From positions 62,001 through 126,000 of the forward strand of contig CAVJWC010000002.1 of the NCBI GenBank assembly GCA_963653425.1: a stretch of DNA of 64,000 nt, given 5' to 3'. The position numbers and the translations under genes were made by a program. How positions within the stretch are numbered: the first letter of the stretch is position 1; every line of letters begins with the position of its first letter. Shown here in pieces: positions 9,522 through 17,837 of this stretch. Below the pieces are notes generated by a model. It searched no databases. It was given only the letters and a program-made list of their open reading frames with translations, and had not been told where the DNA came from. Source of the DNA: UMGS692 sp963653425 (lineage in GTDB: Bacteria > Bacillota > Clostridia > Christensenellales > CAG-314).

Positions 9522-9668
9522 GTCGGAAAGACGGGAAGTTTACCGCAGGACCTGCGTGCCTCTGTGCAGGTAGGATATATGCAGGTCTGCGCAAGTCAGG
9601 ACGTATGCGCCTCGGTGCAATTAAGCAAGGTTTTTTCGTCGGCGAAGAGAGGTTTTTACTGTAACGAA
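9522..9668. repeat. 147-bp direct repeat, copy 1
   Basis: This segment is identical base for base to 9747-9893. It contains the palindrome CGCAGGACCTGCG and several GCAGGT/GCAGGTC motifs. Flanking sequence is similar but diverged, which suggests a recent duplication of one module. Confidence 0.95.
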
Positions 9669-9746
9669 ATAAGAACGTTATTTCAGCCAACCGCGGTTTT
9701 CACTGAAACTATGTATTGACATTATTCAGCGAATCTCGTTTTTTCC

Positions 9747-9893
9747 GTCGGAAAGACGGGAAGTTTACCGCAGGACCTGCGTGCCTCTGTGCAGGTAGGA
9801 TATATGCAGGTCTGCGCAAGTCAGGACGTATGCGCCTCGGTGCAATTAAGCAAGGTTTTTTCGTCGGCGAAGAGAGGTTTTTACTGTAACGAA
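9747..9893. repeat. 147-bp direct repeat, copy 2
   Basis: Second identical copy, offset 225 bases from the first. Divergence begins right after its last base (GATATGT instead of ATAAGAACG), marking the edge of the duplicated unit. Confidence 0.95.
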
Positions 9894-10314
9894 GATATGT
9901 TATATATAGTGAAAGAGCGAAACTGTCCGTAAGTAACGGGGACGCACGTGCAAACACAAGGCTTTTTCAAGCGGAAAAATCACGTTTTTCGGGTGAATTT
10001 TCACGCTTTTTTTACTAAAAATCGGATTTTCGCGCGTTTTTTGAAAAGAAAAGCCGATTTTCCTTCGGAAAAGAGTCGGAACGGACGACCGAACGGCTAA
10101 AAAACGAACGTTCAAAATTTCTAATAAAATAAAGCCGTGAAATTGTGTTTTAAGGGAAAAATTTAGAAAAATTCCGCAAAACCGCAATAATCGTTACAGA
10201 TATATCGATAAAATCATAGCTTTGCAACGGTGACGGAAAAACCTCAAACGCTTTAACACAGGAAAAAATTTTTATAAAAATCGACTTTTATTTTGAAAAT
10301 AGGATAGTTTTAAT

Positions 10315-10343
10315 TTGACAACGGCGAAATGTTATGTTAAAAT
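10315..10343 (+). promoter_or_regulatory. Sigma-A promoter of dusB; start point at the ATG
   Basis: TTGACA (10315-10320), 17-base spacer, TAAAAT (10338-10343). The A of the dusB ATG is the seventh base after the -10 box, which is where transcription should begin. The message would therefore have no leader and no Shine-Dalgarno sequence. Confidence 0.75.
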
Positions 10344-10349
10344 CAATCG

Positions 10350-11294
10350 ATGAAAGCACAGAAGATTGAAAAGGGCGCGTTGATGCTTGCGCCGATGGCG
10401 GGTTACACAGACGTCGGATTCCGTGCGCTTGCCTCGAAGTACGGAGCGGATATTACCGTGACGGAAATGATTTCTTCCAAAGCCTTGGTTTACGGTAATC
10501 GCGTTACCATAGACCTGTTGAGAACGGCGGAGGAAGAGAAGCTTAAATGCGTTCAGCTTTTCGGTCACGAACCCGAGGTTATGCGCGACGCTGCGGAGAG
10601 GGACGAAATCAGACCCTTTGACGTCGTGGATATAAACATGGGATGTCCGATGCCCAAGATTTTCGGGAACGGCGACGGTTGCGCGCTTATGAACGACTTT
10701 GCTCTTGCGGAGAAAATCATACGGGCCGTTAAATCCGCGGGCAAGACGGTAACGGTAAAGTTCCGGCTGGGCGTTGACGGAAACAATATCGTAGCCACGG
10801 ACTTTGCGAGAATGTGCGAAGCTTCGGGAGCAGACGCGGTGACCGTTCACGGAAGAACGCGCGAACAGTACTATTCCGGGGAAGCCGACAGAGAGGAAAT
10901 CGGGAAGGTTTGCAGAGCGGTCGGAATTCCCGTTTTCGGGAACGGTGACGTAAGAACCAAAGCCGACGTCGACGATTATATGGAACGCGGATGTTTCGGA
11001 GTCGCTGTAGGCAGGGCTTCACAGGGAAAACCTCAGATTTTTGCTTCTCTTAAAGGTAAAGAAGTTCAGGTTGACCTTCTTAAAGATATTCTTTTCCACG
11101 TAGAGAAGCTGAGTTACCTTCCGCCTTACGTTCTCGCGTGCGAAATGAAAAAGCATATAGCCGCCTATCTGAAAGGCATAACGGGATACCGCCCCGTAGT
11201 TGCCGAAGTCTGTAAAGCCAAAGAGCTTGACGAAATGCTGTCTGTCGTAAGAGAGTTTCTTATGAGGAACGCTACTCACGGCGAAAAGGATTGA
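10350..11294 (+). CDS. dusB: tRNA-dihydrouridine synthase DusB
   Basis: A 314-residue FMN enzyme that reduces specific uridines in tRNA. The N-terminus MLAPMAGYTD, the NMGCPMPKI segment with its catalytic Cys, VKFRLG, VTVHGRTREQYYSG and FGNGDV are all Dus family motifs in the expected order. The start is fixed by homology to the family N-terminus, yet no ribosome-binding site precedes it and a strong promoter ends six bases earlier. It leads a run of closely spaced genes (HAD phosphatase, MaoC, acyl-CoA dehydrogenase, Etf) that may share the transcript. Confidence 0.95.
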   Translation: MKAQKIEKGALMLAPMAGYTDVGFRALASKYGADITVTEMISSKALVYGNRVTIDLLRTAEEEKLKCVQLFGHEPEVMRDAAERDEIRPFDVVDINMGCPMPKIFGNGDGCALMNDFALAEKIIRAVKSAGKTVTVKFRLGVDGNNIVATDFARMCEASGADAVTVHGRTREQYYSGEADREEIGKVCRAVGIPVFGNGDVRTKADVDDYMERGCFGVAVGRASQGKPQIFASLKGKEVQVDLLKDILFHVEKLSYLPPYVLACEMKKHIAAYLKGITGYRPVVAEVCKAKELDEMLSVVREFLMRNATHGEKD

Positions 11295-11296
11295 TT

Positions 11297-12082
11297 ATGA
11301 AAAAGGACCTTAAAAAAGTCAGGCTGTTTCTTCTGGATATGGACGGAACGGTTTATCTCGGAGGAAAGCTTTTACCGGGAGCTTTGGAAACGCTCGAGGA
11401 GATAAAGAAAAGCGGAAGAAGATATTGCTTTTTAACCAACAACAGCAGTCGTAGCAGAGAAGATTACGTTAAAAAGCTTAACGGACTGGGAATAGAAGCC
11501 AAAGGAGAAGACGTTTTCTCTTCTTCGGACGCGACTACGATATACCTTAAAAAGCACTTCCCCGATAGCCCGGTGTATCTTCTGGGAACGGAAAGCCTTA
11601 AAAAAGAGTTTACCGACGCAGGTATAAAAATCTCGCGCGACGCGGATATAGTAGTAGTGGGATACGATACCGAGCTTACTTACGGGAAACTCACGGGAGC
11701 TACCGATTTGCTCAACAAAGGCGCTTATTATATATGCACCCATTCGGACGTGAATTGTCCCGCAGAACCCTATTACGTCCCCGACGTAGGAAGCTTTATC
11801 GAGCTTATCGCGAAAAGCACGGGAAGAAGACCGGACGTCATATGCGGAAAACCTTTCGAGCCTATGTGCAGAGCCGTTACCGAGAAGTTCGGACTTACCC
11901 CGCAGGAAATCGCGATGGTGGGAGACAGACTTTCCACCGACATAGCTTTCGGGAACGCGGGAGGTTTCGTTTCGGTTCTGGTTTTCAGCGGAGAAACGAC
12001 GAAGGAAACTTACGAACGGTCGGAAATCCGCGCCGATTACAGTTTCGAAGGAATTTTCGGATTAAGAGAATTCCTCGTATAA
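11297..12082 (+). CDS. HAD-superfamily class IIA phosphatase (NagD/PNPase-like)
   Basis: A 261-residue cytoplasmic phosphatase. LLDMDGTVYLGG gives the nucleophile Asp motif. FLTNNSSRSR is the second HAD motif, CGKPFEPM supplies the Lys, and MVGDRLSTDIAFGNAGG is the Mg2+-binding motif IV. The cap arrangement and length fit the NagD/p-nitrophenylphosphatase class; the physiological substrate is unknown. The start at 11297 has GAAAAGGA six bases upstream, and the gene begins two bases after the dusB stop. Confidence 0.9.
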   Translation: MKKDLKKVRLFLLDMDGTVYLGGKLLPGALETLEEIKKSGRRYCFLTNNSSRSREDYVKKLNGLGIEAKGEDVFSSSDATTIYLKKHFPDSPVYLLGTESLKKEFTDAGIKISRDADIVVVGYDTELTYGKLTGATDLLNKGAYYICTHSDVNCPAEPYYVPDVGSFIELIAKSTGRRPDVICGKPFEPMCRAVTEKFGLTPQEIAMVGDRLSTDIAFGNAGGFVSVLVFSGETTKETYERSEIRADYSFEGIFGLREFLV

Positions 12083-12131
12083 AAGTCAAAAACATGCGTC
12101 GGGCAGACGCATTAGAAAAGGAGAAAGATAT

Positions 12132-12539
12132 ATGAAATTTGAAGATCTTTACATCGGTCAGAAAGCTTCTTTACAGAAGACCTTTACCGACGCTGACGTT
12201 AAGTTGTTTGCCGGCATCAGCACGGACGTTAACCCCCTTCACATCAGCGACGAATTTGCAAAAACCTCTCTTTTCGGAAAAAGAGTAGTGCACGGTATGC
12301 TGTCCGCAAGTCTTATTTCTGCGGTACTTGCAAACGTTCTTCCCGGTCCGGGAACCATTTATCTCGGTCAGGAACTTAAATTCACCGCGCCCGTTTTCCT
12401 TGGCGACGACGTAAAGGCTGAACTTACCGTTATCGAAATAAGAGAAGACAAACACATCGTAAAACTTCAGAGCAATTGCTATAATCAGGACGGAAAAATG
12501 GTTATAGAGGGCGTTTCCACCGTTAAATTCAACGGCTAA
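12132..12539 (+). CDS. MaoC-like (R)-specific enoyl-CoA hydratase
   Basis: A 135-residue single hot-dog-fold protein. FTDADVKLFAGISTDVNPLH contains the Asp and His of the R-hydratase motif, and the family block GKRVVHGMLSASLIS follows. Such enzymes hydrate trans-2-enoyl-CoA to (R)-3-hydroxyacyl-CoA (PhaJ type). AGGAG lies eight bases before the ATG. It sits directly upstream of the acyl-CoA dehydrogenase and Etf genes, consistent with acyl-CoA metabolism. A small hairpin (12094-12112) occupies the gap after the HAD gene. Confidence 0.9.
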   Translation: MKFEDLYIGQKASLQKTFTDADVKLFAGISTDVNPLHISDEFAKTSLFGKRVVHGMLSASLISAVLANVLPGPGTIYLGQELKFTAPVFLGDDVKAELTVIEIREDKHIVKLQSNCYNQDGKMVIEGVSTVKFNG

Positions 12540-12561
12540 GAACGCAAGTCGGAGTGAGAGT

Positions 12562-13707
12562 ATGGAAAAAAGCTATAAATACGAATTATTCACAAAAATG
12601 ATTAAAGATTTCACCGAAAATGAAATCAAACCCAACGCGGCGGAAGTTGACGAAACCGAACACTTCCCCTATGAGAACGTAAAGAAGATGGCTGCAGCCG
12701 GTCTTTTCGGAATTATCATTCCCAAGGAATACGGCGGATTCGGCGGAGACTACAAGATGTATATCGAAGCCGTTGAAGAACTCAGCAAAGTCTGCGCAAC
12801 GACGGGCGTTATTCTTTCCGCTCACACCAGTCTGTGCTGTGCGCCCATTATCGAATACGGCACGGAAGAACAGAAGAAGAAATATCTTCCCAAACTCGCA
12901 AGCGGAGAATGGCTCGGAGCTTTCGGTCTTACCGAACCCAACGCCGGCACCGACGCGAACAACCAGACCACTACCGCAACCTTAACCGAAAGCGGAGACG
13001 GTTATATCCTTAACGGAAGCAAGATTTTCATCACCAACGCAGGCGTCGCAGACGTTTACGTGGTAATCGCCGTTACGGGCAGAAATCCCAAGGGCGTTGA
13101 ATGCGCGGCTTTCCTCGTAGAAAAGAGTTTCCCCGGCTTCTCTTTCGGTAAGAAAGAAAAGAAGATGGGTATCAGAGGTTCTTCCACGTGCGAACTTATC
13201 TTCGAAGATTGTTTCGTACCCAAGGAGAATATGCTCGGTAAATTGGGCGAAGGCGTTAAGCTTGCTCTTAAAACGCTTGACGGCGGAAGAATCGGTATTT
13301 CCGCTCAGGCTCTCGGTATTGCCGAAGGCGCTCTCAACGAGACCATCAATTATACCAGAGAAAGAAAACAGTTCGGAAAACCCATTTCGGCTTTCCAGAA
13401 CACGCAGTTCAAACTTGCAGACCTTGCTACCAAGATCGAAGCTGCAAGAGGACTTGTTAATCAGGCAGTCATCGCAAAACAGAACAAGGCAAAAGATCTT
13501 TCCGTAAAAGCGGCTATGGCTAAGCTCTTCGCGGCTGAAACGGCTATGGAAGTCACTACCGTTGCGGTACAGCTTCACGGCGGTTACGGTTACACGAGAG
13601 AATATCCCGTCGAAAGAATGATGCGTGACGCAAAAATCACCGAAATCTACGAAGGAACGAGCGAAGTTCAGAGAATGGTTATCTCGGGCGCGCTTTTGAG
13701 GAAATAA
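12562..13707 (+). CDS. Short-chain acyl-CoA dehydrogenase
   Basis: A 381-residue FAD enzyme of normal family length. FGLTEPNAGTDA, KIFITNAGVADVYVV and GIRGSSTCEL are flavin and substrate motifs. RKQFGKPISAFQ and QLHGGYGYTREYPVERMMRDAKI follow, and YEGTS supplies the likely catalytic base E364, its position in short-chain and butyryl-CoA dehydrogenases. EtfB and EtfA genes follow immediately, so it probably passes electrons to Etf, perhaps in a bifurcating complex. Exact chain length is not readable from sequence. Confidence 0.93.
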   Translation: MEKSYKYELFTKMIKDFTENEIKPNAAEVDETEHFPYENVKKMAAAGLFGIIIPKEYGGFGGDYKMYIEAVEELSKVCATTGVILSAHTSLCCAPIIEYGTEEQKKKYLPKLASGEWLGAFGLTEPNAGTDANNQTTTATLTESGDGYILNGSKIFITNAGVADVYVVIAVTGRNPKGVECAAFLVEKSFPGFSFGKKEKKMGIRGSSTCELIFEDCFVPKENMLGKLGEGVKLALKTLDGGRIGISAQALGIAEGALNETINYTRERKQFGKPISAFQNTQFKLADLATKIEAARGLVNQAVIAKQNKAKDLSVKAAMAKLFAAETAMEVTTVAVQLHGGYGYTREYPVERMMRDAKITEIYEGTSEVQRMVISGALLRK

Positions 13708-13720
13708 ACGGGAGGCACTT

Positions 13721-14506
13721 ATGAATATAGTCGTTTGTATGAAACAGGTTCCGAACACCACGGAAATAAAAATAGATCCCGTCACCAATACTCTTAAAAG
13801 AGACGGTGTCGAAAGTATTATCAATCCCGACGACAGAACGGCGCTCGAAGCCGCTCTGGTTATGAAGGATAACTACGGCGCAAAGGTAAGCGTCGTATGT
13901 ATGGGTCCCGGACAGGCTGAAATCGCTCTCAGAGAAGCTCTTGCTATGGGCGCGGACGAAGCTTATCTGGTTACCGACAGGGCGTTTGCGGGAAGCGACA
14001 CCATCGCTACCAGCTGTATAATCGCTCAGGCTATAGGCTATATAGGTTACGACGTAATCTTTGCAGGTCGTCAGGCAATCGACGGCGACACCGCACAGGT
14101 TGGTCCGCAGATAGCAGAACATCTTCATCTGCCTCAGGTAACCTACGTTTCCGCTCTCGAATACGTAAAGGAAGAAAACGCTTTTATAGCTACCAGACGT
14201 TTCGAAGACAGATACCAGAAACTTAAAGTTAAAGGCAAGGCTTTGTTCACGGTTCTTTCCACTATGGCTAAACCGAGATACATGTCCGTTGCGGGTATCG
14301 TCGATCAGGATTCCAAAGAAATACACATTCTTACGTTCGAAGATCTTAAGCCCGAAAAATCCAGAATCGGTCTCGAAGGATCTCCCACAAAAGTTAAGGC
14401 AACCTTCAATAAACAGTACGACAGCAAGAGAAACGTACTCGAGTTGACTCCCGACGAAGCTGCAAAAGCAGTTGCGGATATTCTTGCCGAAAAGCACATT
14501 ATATAA
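13721..14506 (+). CDS. etfB: Electron transfer flavoprotein beta subunit
   Basis: A 261-residue protein beginning MNIVVCMKQVPNTTEIKID, with NPDDRTALEAAL, the AMGADEAYLVTDRAFAGSD nucleotide-binding segment and FAGRQAIDGDTAQVGPQ, all diagnostic of EtfB. It starts 13 bases after the dehydrogenase stop with GGGAGG upstream. It forms the EtfAB heterodimer with the next gene and accepts electrons from the acyl-CoA dehydrogenase. Confidence 0.96.
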   Translation: MNIVVCMKQVPNTTEIKIDPVTNTLKRDGVESIINPDDRTALEAALVMKDNYGAKVSVVCMGPGQAEIALREALAMGADEAYLVTDRAFAGSDTIATSCIIAQAIGYIGYDVIFAGRQAIDGDTAQVGPQIAEHLHLPQVTYVSALEYVKEENAFIATRRFEDRYQKLKVKGKALFTVLSTMAKPRYMSVAGIVDQDSKEIHILTFEDLKPEKSRIGLEGSPTKVKATFNKQYDSKRNVLELTPDEAAKAVADILAEKHII

Positions 14507-14525
14507 GCAGGAGGAGGGATATTTT

Positions 14526-15512
14526 ATGAGTAAAGGTATTTTTGTTTATTGTGAACAGAGAGACGGCGAAATCAAGAACGTTTCTTACGAACTTTTAGGA
14601 GCTGCCAATTCCCTTAAAGCTACTTGCGGTCAGGAAGTAACGGCTATTCTCTGCGGAAGCGGAGTAAAAGACAAGGCTCAGAACCTTATCGAATACGGAG
14701 CGGACAGAGTTCTCGTCGTGGACGACGTTTGCCTCGAAAAATACGTAACCGAACCTTACGCACAGGCTACGGCTTACATCATCAAGGAATACGATCCTAA
14801 CATTCTGCTCTACCCCGCAACCAGCATCGGCAGAGACCTTGCGCCCAGAATTTCCGCAAGAGTCAACACCGGTCTTACCGCAGACTGCACCAAGCTCGAA
14901 GCCGACGAAGAAGGCAATCTCTTCATGACTCGTCCGGCATTCGGCGGTAACCTTTTCGCAACCATTATCTGCCCCGACCACAGACCTCAGATGTCCACCG
15001 TCCGTCCGGGCGTTATGCAGAAACTTGCTCCCGACGCAGGCAGAAAGGGCGAAATCGTTACGGTAAACGTTCCCTTCGACACGGGACTGTTCTCGGTAGA
15101 AGTTCTTGAAGAAGTCAAGGACGTCGTTGAAAACGACAACATCGAAGACGCAAAGGTTCTCGTTTCCATGGGCAGAGGTATGAAGAAGTATAAAGACCTT
15201 GCGTTCGAACTTGCTGCTCTTCTTAAAGGAACGGTTTCCTGCAGCAGAGCTATCGTTGACGAAGGTATTCTTCCTCAGAGCAAGCAGGTAGGTCAGACGG
15301 GTAAGACCGTTCGTCCCGAACTGTATATGGCTCTTGGTATCAGCGGTGCCGTTCAGCATCTTGCAGGTATGGAAAACAGCGATTACGTTATCGCCGTAAA
15401 CAAAGACAAGGGCGCTAACATCATGAGCGTGGCTCAGACTGGCGTAGCTTGCGACGCAAAAGCTTTCTGCGAAGCTTTGATTAAAGAAATCAAGGCAAGA
15501 AAGGCTCAATAA
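14526..15512 (+). CDS. etfA: Electron transfer flavoprotein alpha subunit
   Basis: A 328-residue FAD-binding subunit. The C-terminal domain carries VSMGRGMKKYKDLAFELAAL, VDEGILPQSKQVGQTGKTV and ALGISGAVQHLAGM, the FAD-binding blocks of EtfA. The start at 14526 is chosen because GGAGGAGGG lies nine bases upstream; an earlier in-frame ATG at 14472 would overlap etfB. The operon ends here at a terminator. Confidence 0.96.
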   Translation: MSKGIFVYCEQRDGEIKNVSYELLGAANSLKATCGQEVTAILCGSGVKDKAQNLIEYGADRVLVVDDVCLEKYVTEPYAQATAYIIKEYDPNILLYPATSIGRDLAPRISARVNTGLTADCTKLEADEEGNLFMTRPAFGGNLFATIICPDHRPQMSTVRPGVMQKLAPDAGRKGEIVTVNVPFDTGLFSVEVLEEVKDVVENDNIEDAKVLVSMGRGMKKYKDLAFELAALLKGTVSCSRAIVDEGILPQSKQVGQTGKTVRPELYMALGISGAVQHLAGMENSDYVIAVNKDKGANIMSVAQTGVACDAKAFCEALIKEIKARKAQ

Positions 15513-15544
15513 CCTATCAGACGCTTAGCCTGATACAAGGCTCG

Positions 15545-15581
15545 GACCGAAGGAACGGGAAGTTTCTTCGGTCTGTTTTTT
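15545..15581 (+). terminator. Terminator after etfA
   Basis: Stem GACCGAAG (15545-15552) with CTTCGGTC (15566-15573), 13-base loop, then TGTTTTTT. Confidence 0.85.
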
Positions 15582-15582
15582 C

Positions 15583-15690
15583 AAATCGGTTATTTATCGG
15601 AAGAGTTTTTGAAAGTAAAACGAGTGAGCGCAAAACGGCGGTTCTTTTGCTTGCAAAAAGAATGCGAATATGTTAGTATATAACCGATTT
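15583..15690 (+). promoter_or_regulatory. Promoter region of the decarboxylase operon, bracketed by an inverted repeat
   Basis: A possible promoter is TTGCAA (15651-15656), 17 bases, TAGTAT (15674-15679). The region is bracketed by a perfect 11-base inverted repeat, AAATCGGTTAT at 15583-15593 and ATAACCGATTT at 15680-15690. The right arm falls at the predicted transcription start. The core ATCGGTT/AACCGAT is the same as in the dispersed palindromic repeats elsewhere in the window. An operator function is possible but unproven. Confidence 0.45.
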
Positions 15691-15712
15691 TCGATTTTTT
15701 GGAGGAATCATA

Positions 15713-17104
15713 ATGGACAAAACGGAAATGCTTCAGTCGAGATTGAAGCAGCATTCGGCAAATACAGCCGACGCAGCTGCGTTTATAGCGTCGCTCGTCG
15801 ATGAAAAGAGTTTTGTTGAAATAAACGACTGTCTGGCTATGACGGGTACGCCCGACGAAAAGACCGACGCGCTTCTTACGGGATACGCTTCGATAGACGG
15901 AAGAGCGGTAGCTCTCGCCGTACAGAATTCGTCGATAAATCAGGGCGGAATGACCAAAGCCACCGCAGACAAACTCGTAAGCATAATGGAGGGCGCAAAG
16001 AGCCGTGAAGTTCCTTTTATTCTTGCGGCGGATTCGTTCGGCGCGGACGTAACGGAAGGTCCTCTCGTGCTTAAAAACTTCGCGCGTATACTTAAATGCG
16101 CGGAAGACATGAAAAAAGAAGTTCCCTTTATCGTAATAGCAAGAGGAATGTGCGTAGGCAACGCCGCTTTACTTGAAGCTATGGCGCATATATCCATTGC
16201 CGTAGAAGGTTCGGTTATATCGCTTAATTCTCCCGCGGTAGTTCTCGCAAGCGAAAACAAGGCTCTCGATAACGAAAAGAACTTCGGAGCAAAAGTATCC
16301 GTTGCAAACGGAAGAGCAATGCTTTACGCGGGTAAGGATAACGCAGGAAGCGTTCTCAGAAAGGTTTTCCCGTTCGTACCCGAATGTTTCTGCACGGGCG
16401 CGGAAGACGCCGACGGCGGAGATATAGCTTTTTATAACAAAAAGGCGAACGGTATAGAAGACAAGAGAGGCGCAGAACTCATAAAAGAGCTTTGCGACAA
16501 AGATTCTTTTATAGAATTTTACGAAGGTTACGCATCTCACGTTACTACGGGCTTTGCAAGAGTTCTGGGTATTCCCGTTGCTTTTGCGTCGGGCGACGGC
16601 TCGGCTCTTTGCCCCTTATGCATAGGCAAAATCAGACGTCTCGTATCTCTCGCTTCGGCGTTCGGAATTCCTTTCGTCAACCTCGTTGACTGTCAGGGCG
16701 TTCTGATTTCGGGCGAAATCGAACGTTCGGCAATGGACTGCGAACTTGCCGCTTTGCAGAGCGAACTTTCGGGCGTATATGCCGGAAAGATGGCTTTGAT
16801 CACGGGTAAGGCAGTAGGTATGGGCTATACGGCTCTCGCTTCGGCTTTCGCTTACGACAGCGTTATGGCTTGGAACGACGCGCAGATTTCGCCTCTTACC
16901 GCAGACGCCGGCGGAATAATCCTTTACAGCGACAAAATCAAGACCAAAGACGTTCTGAAGTCGCGCGAAGAAGCTAAAAAGCTTTACGCCGAAGTAGACG
17001 GCGACGCTTTGAACGCAGCTTCCTTCGGACTTATCGAAAAGATATTCGCCCCCGAAGACACGAGAAAATATCTGCTTTCCCGTCTTCAGATCATAAGAAA
17101 ATAA
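15713..17104 (+). CDS. Biotin-dependent carboxyltransferase, MmdA/12S type
   Basis: A 463-residue protein, somewhat shorter than the 500-510 of methylmalonyl-CoA decarboxylase alpha. Two crotonase-like halves are visible: ALAVQNSSINQGGMTKATADKL in the first and LVDCQGVLISGEIERSAM plus ALITGKAVGMGYTAL in the second. These correspond to the acyl-CoA carboxyltransferase beta/alpha folds. It should move the carboxyl group between an acyl-CoA and biotin. Sequence is divergent, so methylmalonyl-CoA, glutaconyl-CoA and malonyl-CoA are all possible. It begins an operon with gamma, biotin-carrier, beta and 5S-type subunits. GGAGG precedes the ATG. Confidence 0.82.
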   Translation: MDKTEMLQSRLKQHSANTADAAAFIASLVDEKSFVEINDCLAMTGTPDEKTDALLTGYASIDGRAVALAVQNSSINQGGMTKATADKLVSIMEGAKSREVPFILAADSFGADVTEGPLVLKNFARILKCAEDMKKEVPFIVIARGMCVGNAALLEAMAHISIAVEGSVISLNSPAVVLASENKALDNEKNFGAKVSVANGRAMLYAGKDNAGSVLRKVFPFVPECFCTGAEDADGGDIAFYNKKANGIEDKRGAELIKELCDKDSFIEFYEGYASHVTTGFARVLGIPVAFASGDGSALCPLCIGKIRRLVSLASAFGIPFVNLVDCQGVLISGEIERSAMDCELAALQSELSGVYAGKMALITGKAVGMGYTALASAFAYDSVMAWNDAQISPLTADAGGIILYSDKIKTKDVLKSREEAKKLYAEVDGDALNAASFGLIEKIFAPEDTRKYLLSRLQIIRK

Positions 17105-17117
17105 GGAGAAAACGGAA

Positions 17118-17435
17118 ATGCTCGGTATGCTTCTGGAATTCTCTTTAATGGACCTTTTGTATTCCGTTCTTGGTATGGCTATCGTATTCGCCGTTCTCGC
17201 GATACTTATATGCTATCTCGTAATTCAGGAAAAGGTCATAGGAGTTTTCGACAAAAAGAAAAAGAATAAAACTGAGCCGGAAGCTCAGATAAGCGGCGCC
17301 GAAGTTCCCGCAATAGAAAGCGGAATAAGCGAAGAGGAAATAGCCGCAATATCCGCCGCAATCGCGGCTTATTACGAAAGTTCGGACGCGGACGAAAACG
17401 TCGATTTCGTGGTAAGAAGGATAAGGAAGATTTAG
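17118..17435 (+). CDS. OadG-like gamma subunit of sodium-pump decarboxylase
   Basis: A 105-residue protein with one N-terminal membrane segment (about 12-37: LYSVLGMAIVFAVLAILICY) followed by a short charged linker and an Ile/Glu/Ala-rich tail ending in VDFVVRRIRKI. Size, topology and position between the carboxyltransferase and biotin-carrier genes fit the OadG/MmdD family, which anchors the complex. Sequence conservation in this family is low, so context carries much of the call. Confidence 0.82.
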   Translation: MLGMLLEFSLMDLLYSVLGMAIVFAVLAILICYLVIQEKVIGVFDKKKKNKTEPEAQISGAEVPAIESGISEEEIAAISAAIAAYYESSDADENVDFVVRRIRKI

Positions 17436-17451
17436 TACGGAGGAAAATAAA

Positions 17452-17823
17452 ATGCGTAAATTCAGAATAAACGTCAACGGTAATTCTTATGAAGTGGAAG
17501 TCGAAGAAATCGGCGCCGAAAATCAGTCCGCTCCCGTAGCGGTTGCTCCCGCAGCGGTTCCCGCGGCTCCCAAGGCAGCTCCCGCAGCTCCCAAAGCTGT
17601 TCCTCAGGGAAAGGGTACCAAGATGGTATCTCCTCTTCCGGGCGTAGTGCTTAAATTCGTCGTTCAGAGCGGCGCAACCGTTAAGACCAACGACGTAGTG
17701 CTTATCATAGAAGCAATGAAGATGGAAAACGAAATCCGCGCGACAGCCGACGGAGTTATTACTTTCGCGGTTAATACCGGCGCGTCGGTACAAAGCGGAG
17801 ACGTTTTGGCTTATATCGCCTGA
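17452..17823 (+). CDS. Biotin carboxyl carrier protein (1.3S type)
   Basis: A 123-residue biotin carrier. After a beta-rich start (MRKFRINVNGNSYEVEVEE) comes an Ala/Pro linker (about 24-50), then the biotinyl domain with the EAMKM motif; K90 is the biotinylated lysine. It shuttles the carboxyl group between the carboxyltransferase and the membrane beta subunit. GGAGG lies upstream, and the gene ends 14 bases before the beta subunit. Confidence 0.95.
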   Translation: MRKFRINVNGNSYEVEVEEIGAENQSAPVAVAPAAVPAAPKAAPAAPKAVPQGKGTKMVSPLPGVVLKFVVQSGATVKTNDVVLIIEAMKMENEIRATADGVITFAVNTGASVQSGDVLAYIA

Positions 17824-17837
17824 ATCGGAGGGAAAAG

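Larger units (their letters stand above)
9351..9893. repeat. Tandem degenerate repeat array
   Basis: Units begin with a similar 35-base block (AACGAARTARGAACGT then TTTCAGCCAACC) at 9351, 9438 and 9663, giving spacings of 87 and 225 bases. The second and third units carry the same 147-base module, which accounts for their greater length. A TACGTATTGAC or TATGTATTGAC motif follows each block. The array looks like repeated duplication of an intergenic element. Confidence 0.75.
9141..10314. other. Long non-coding region with nested repeats
   Basis: About 1.2 kb without a credible gene. Positions 9351-9893 are built from repeats (separate entries). Positions 9940-10310 are AT-rich with several AAAATCGG/CCGATTTT-type inverted repeats, and end in the dusB promoter. 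Short reading frames here lack ribosome-binding sites; two on the minus strand merely translate the repeated module twice. A small RNA cannot be excluded. Confidence 0.6.

Noticed and set aside
9484..9957. Two minus-strand frames sharing the same 45-residue stretch
   Set aside because: They are translations of the identical 147-bp repeat. No start signal, no family, and the frame is lost in the flanks.
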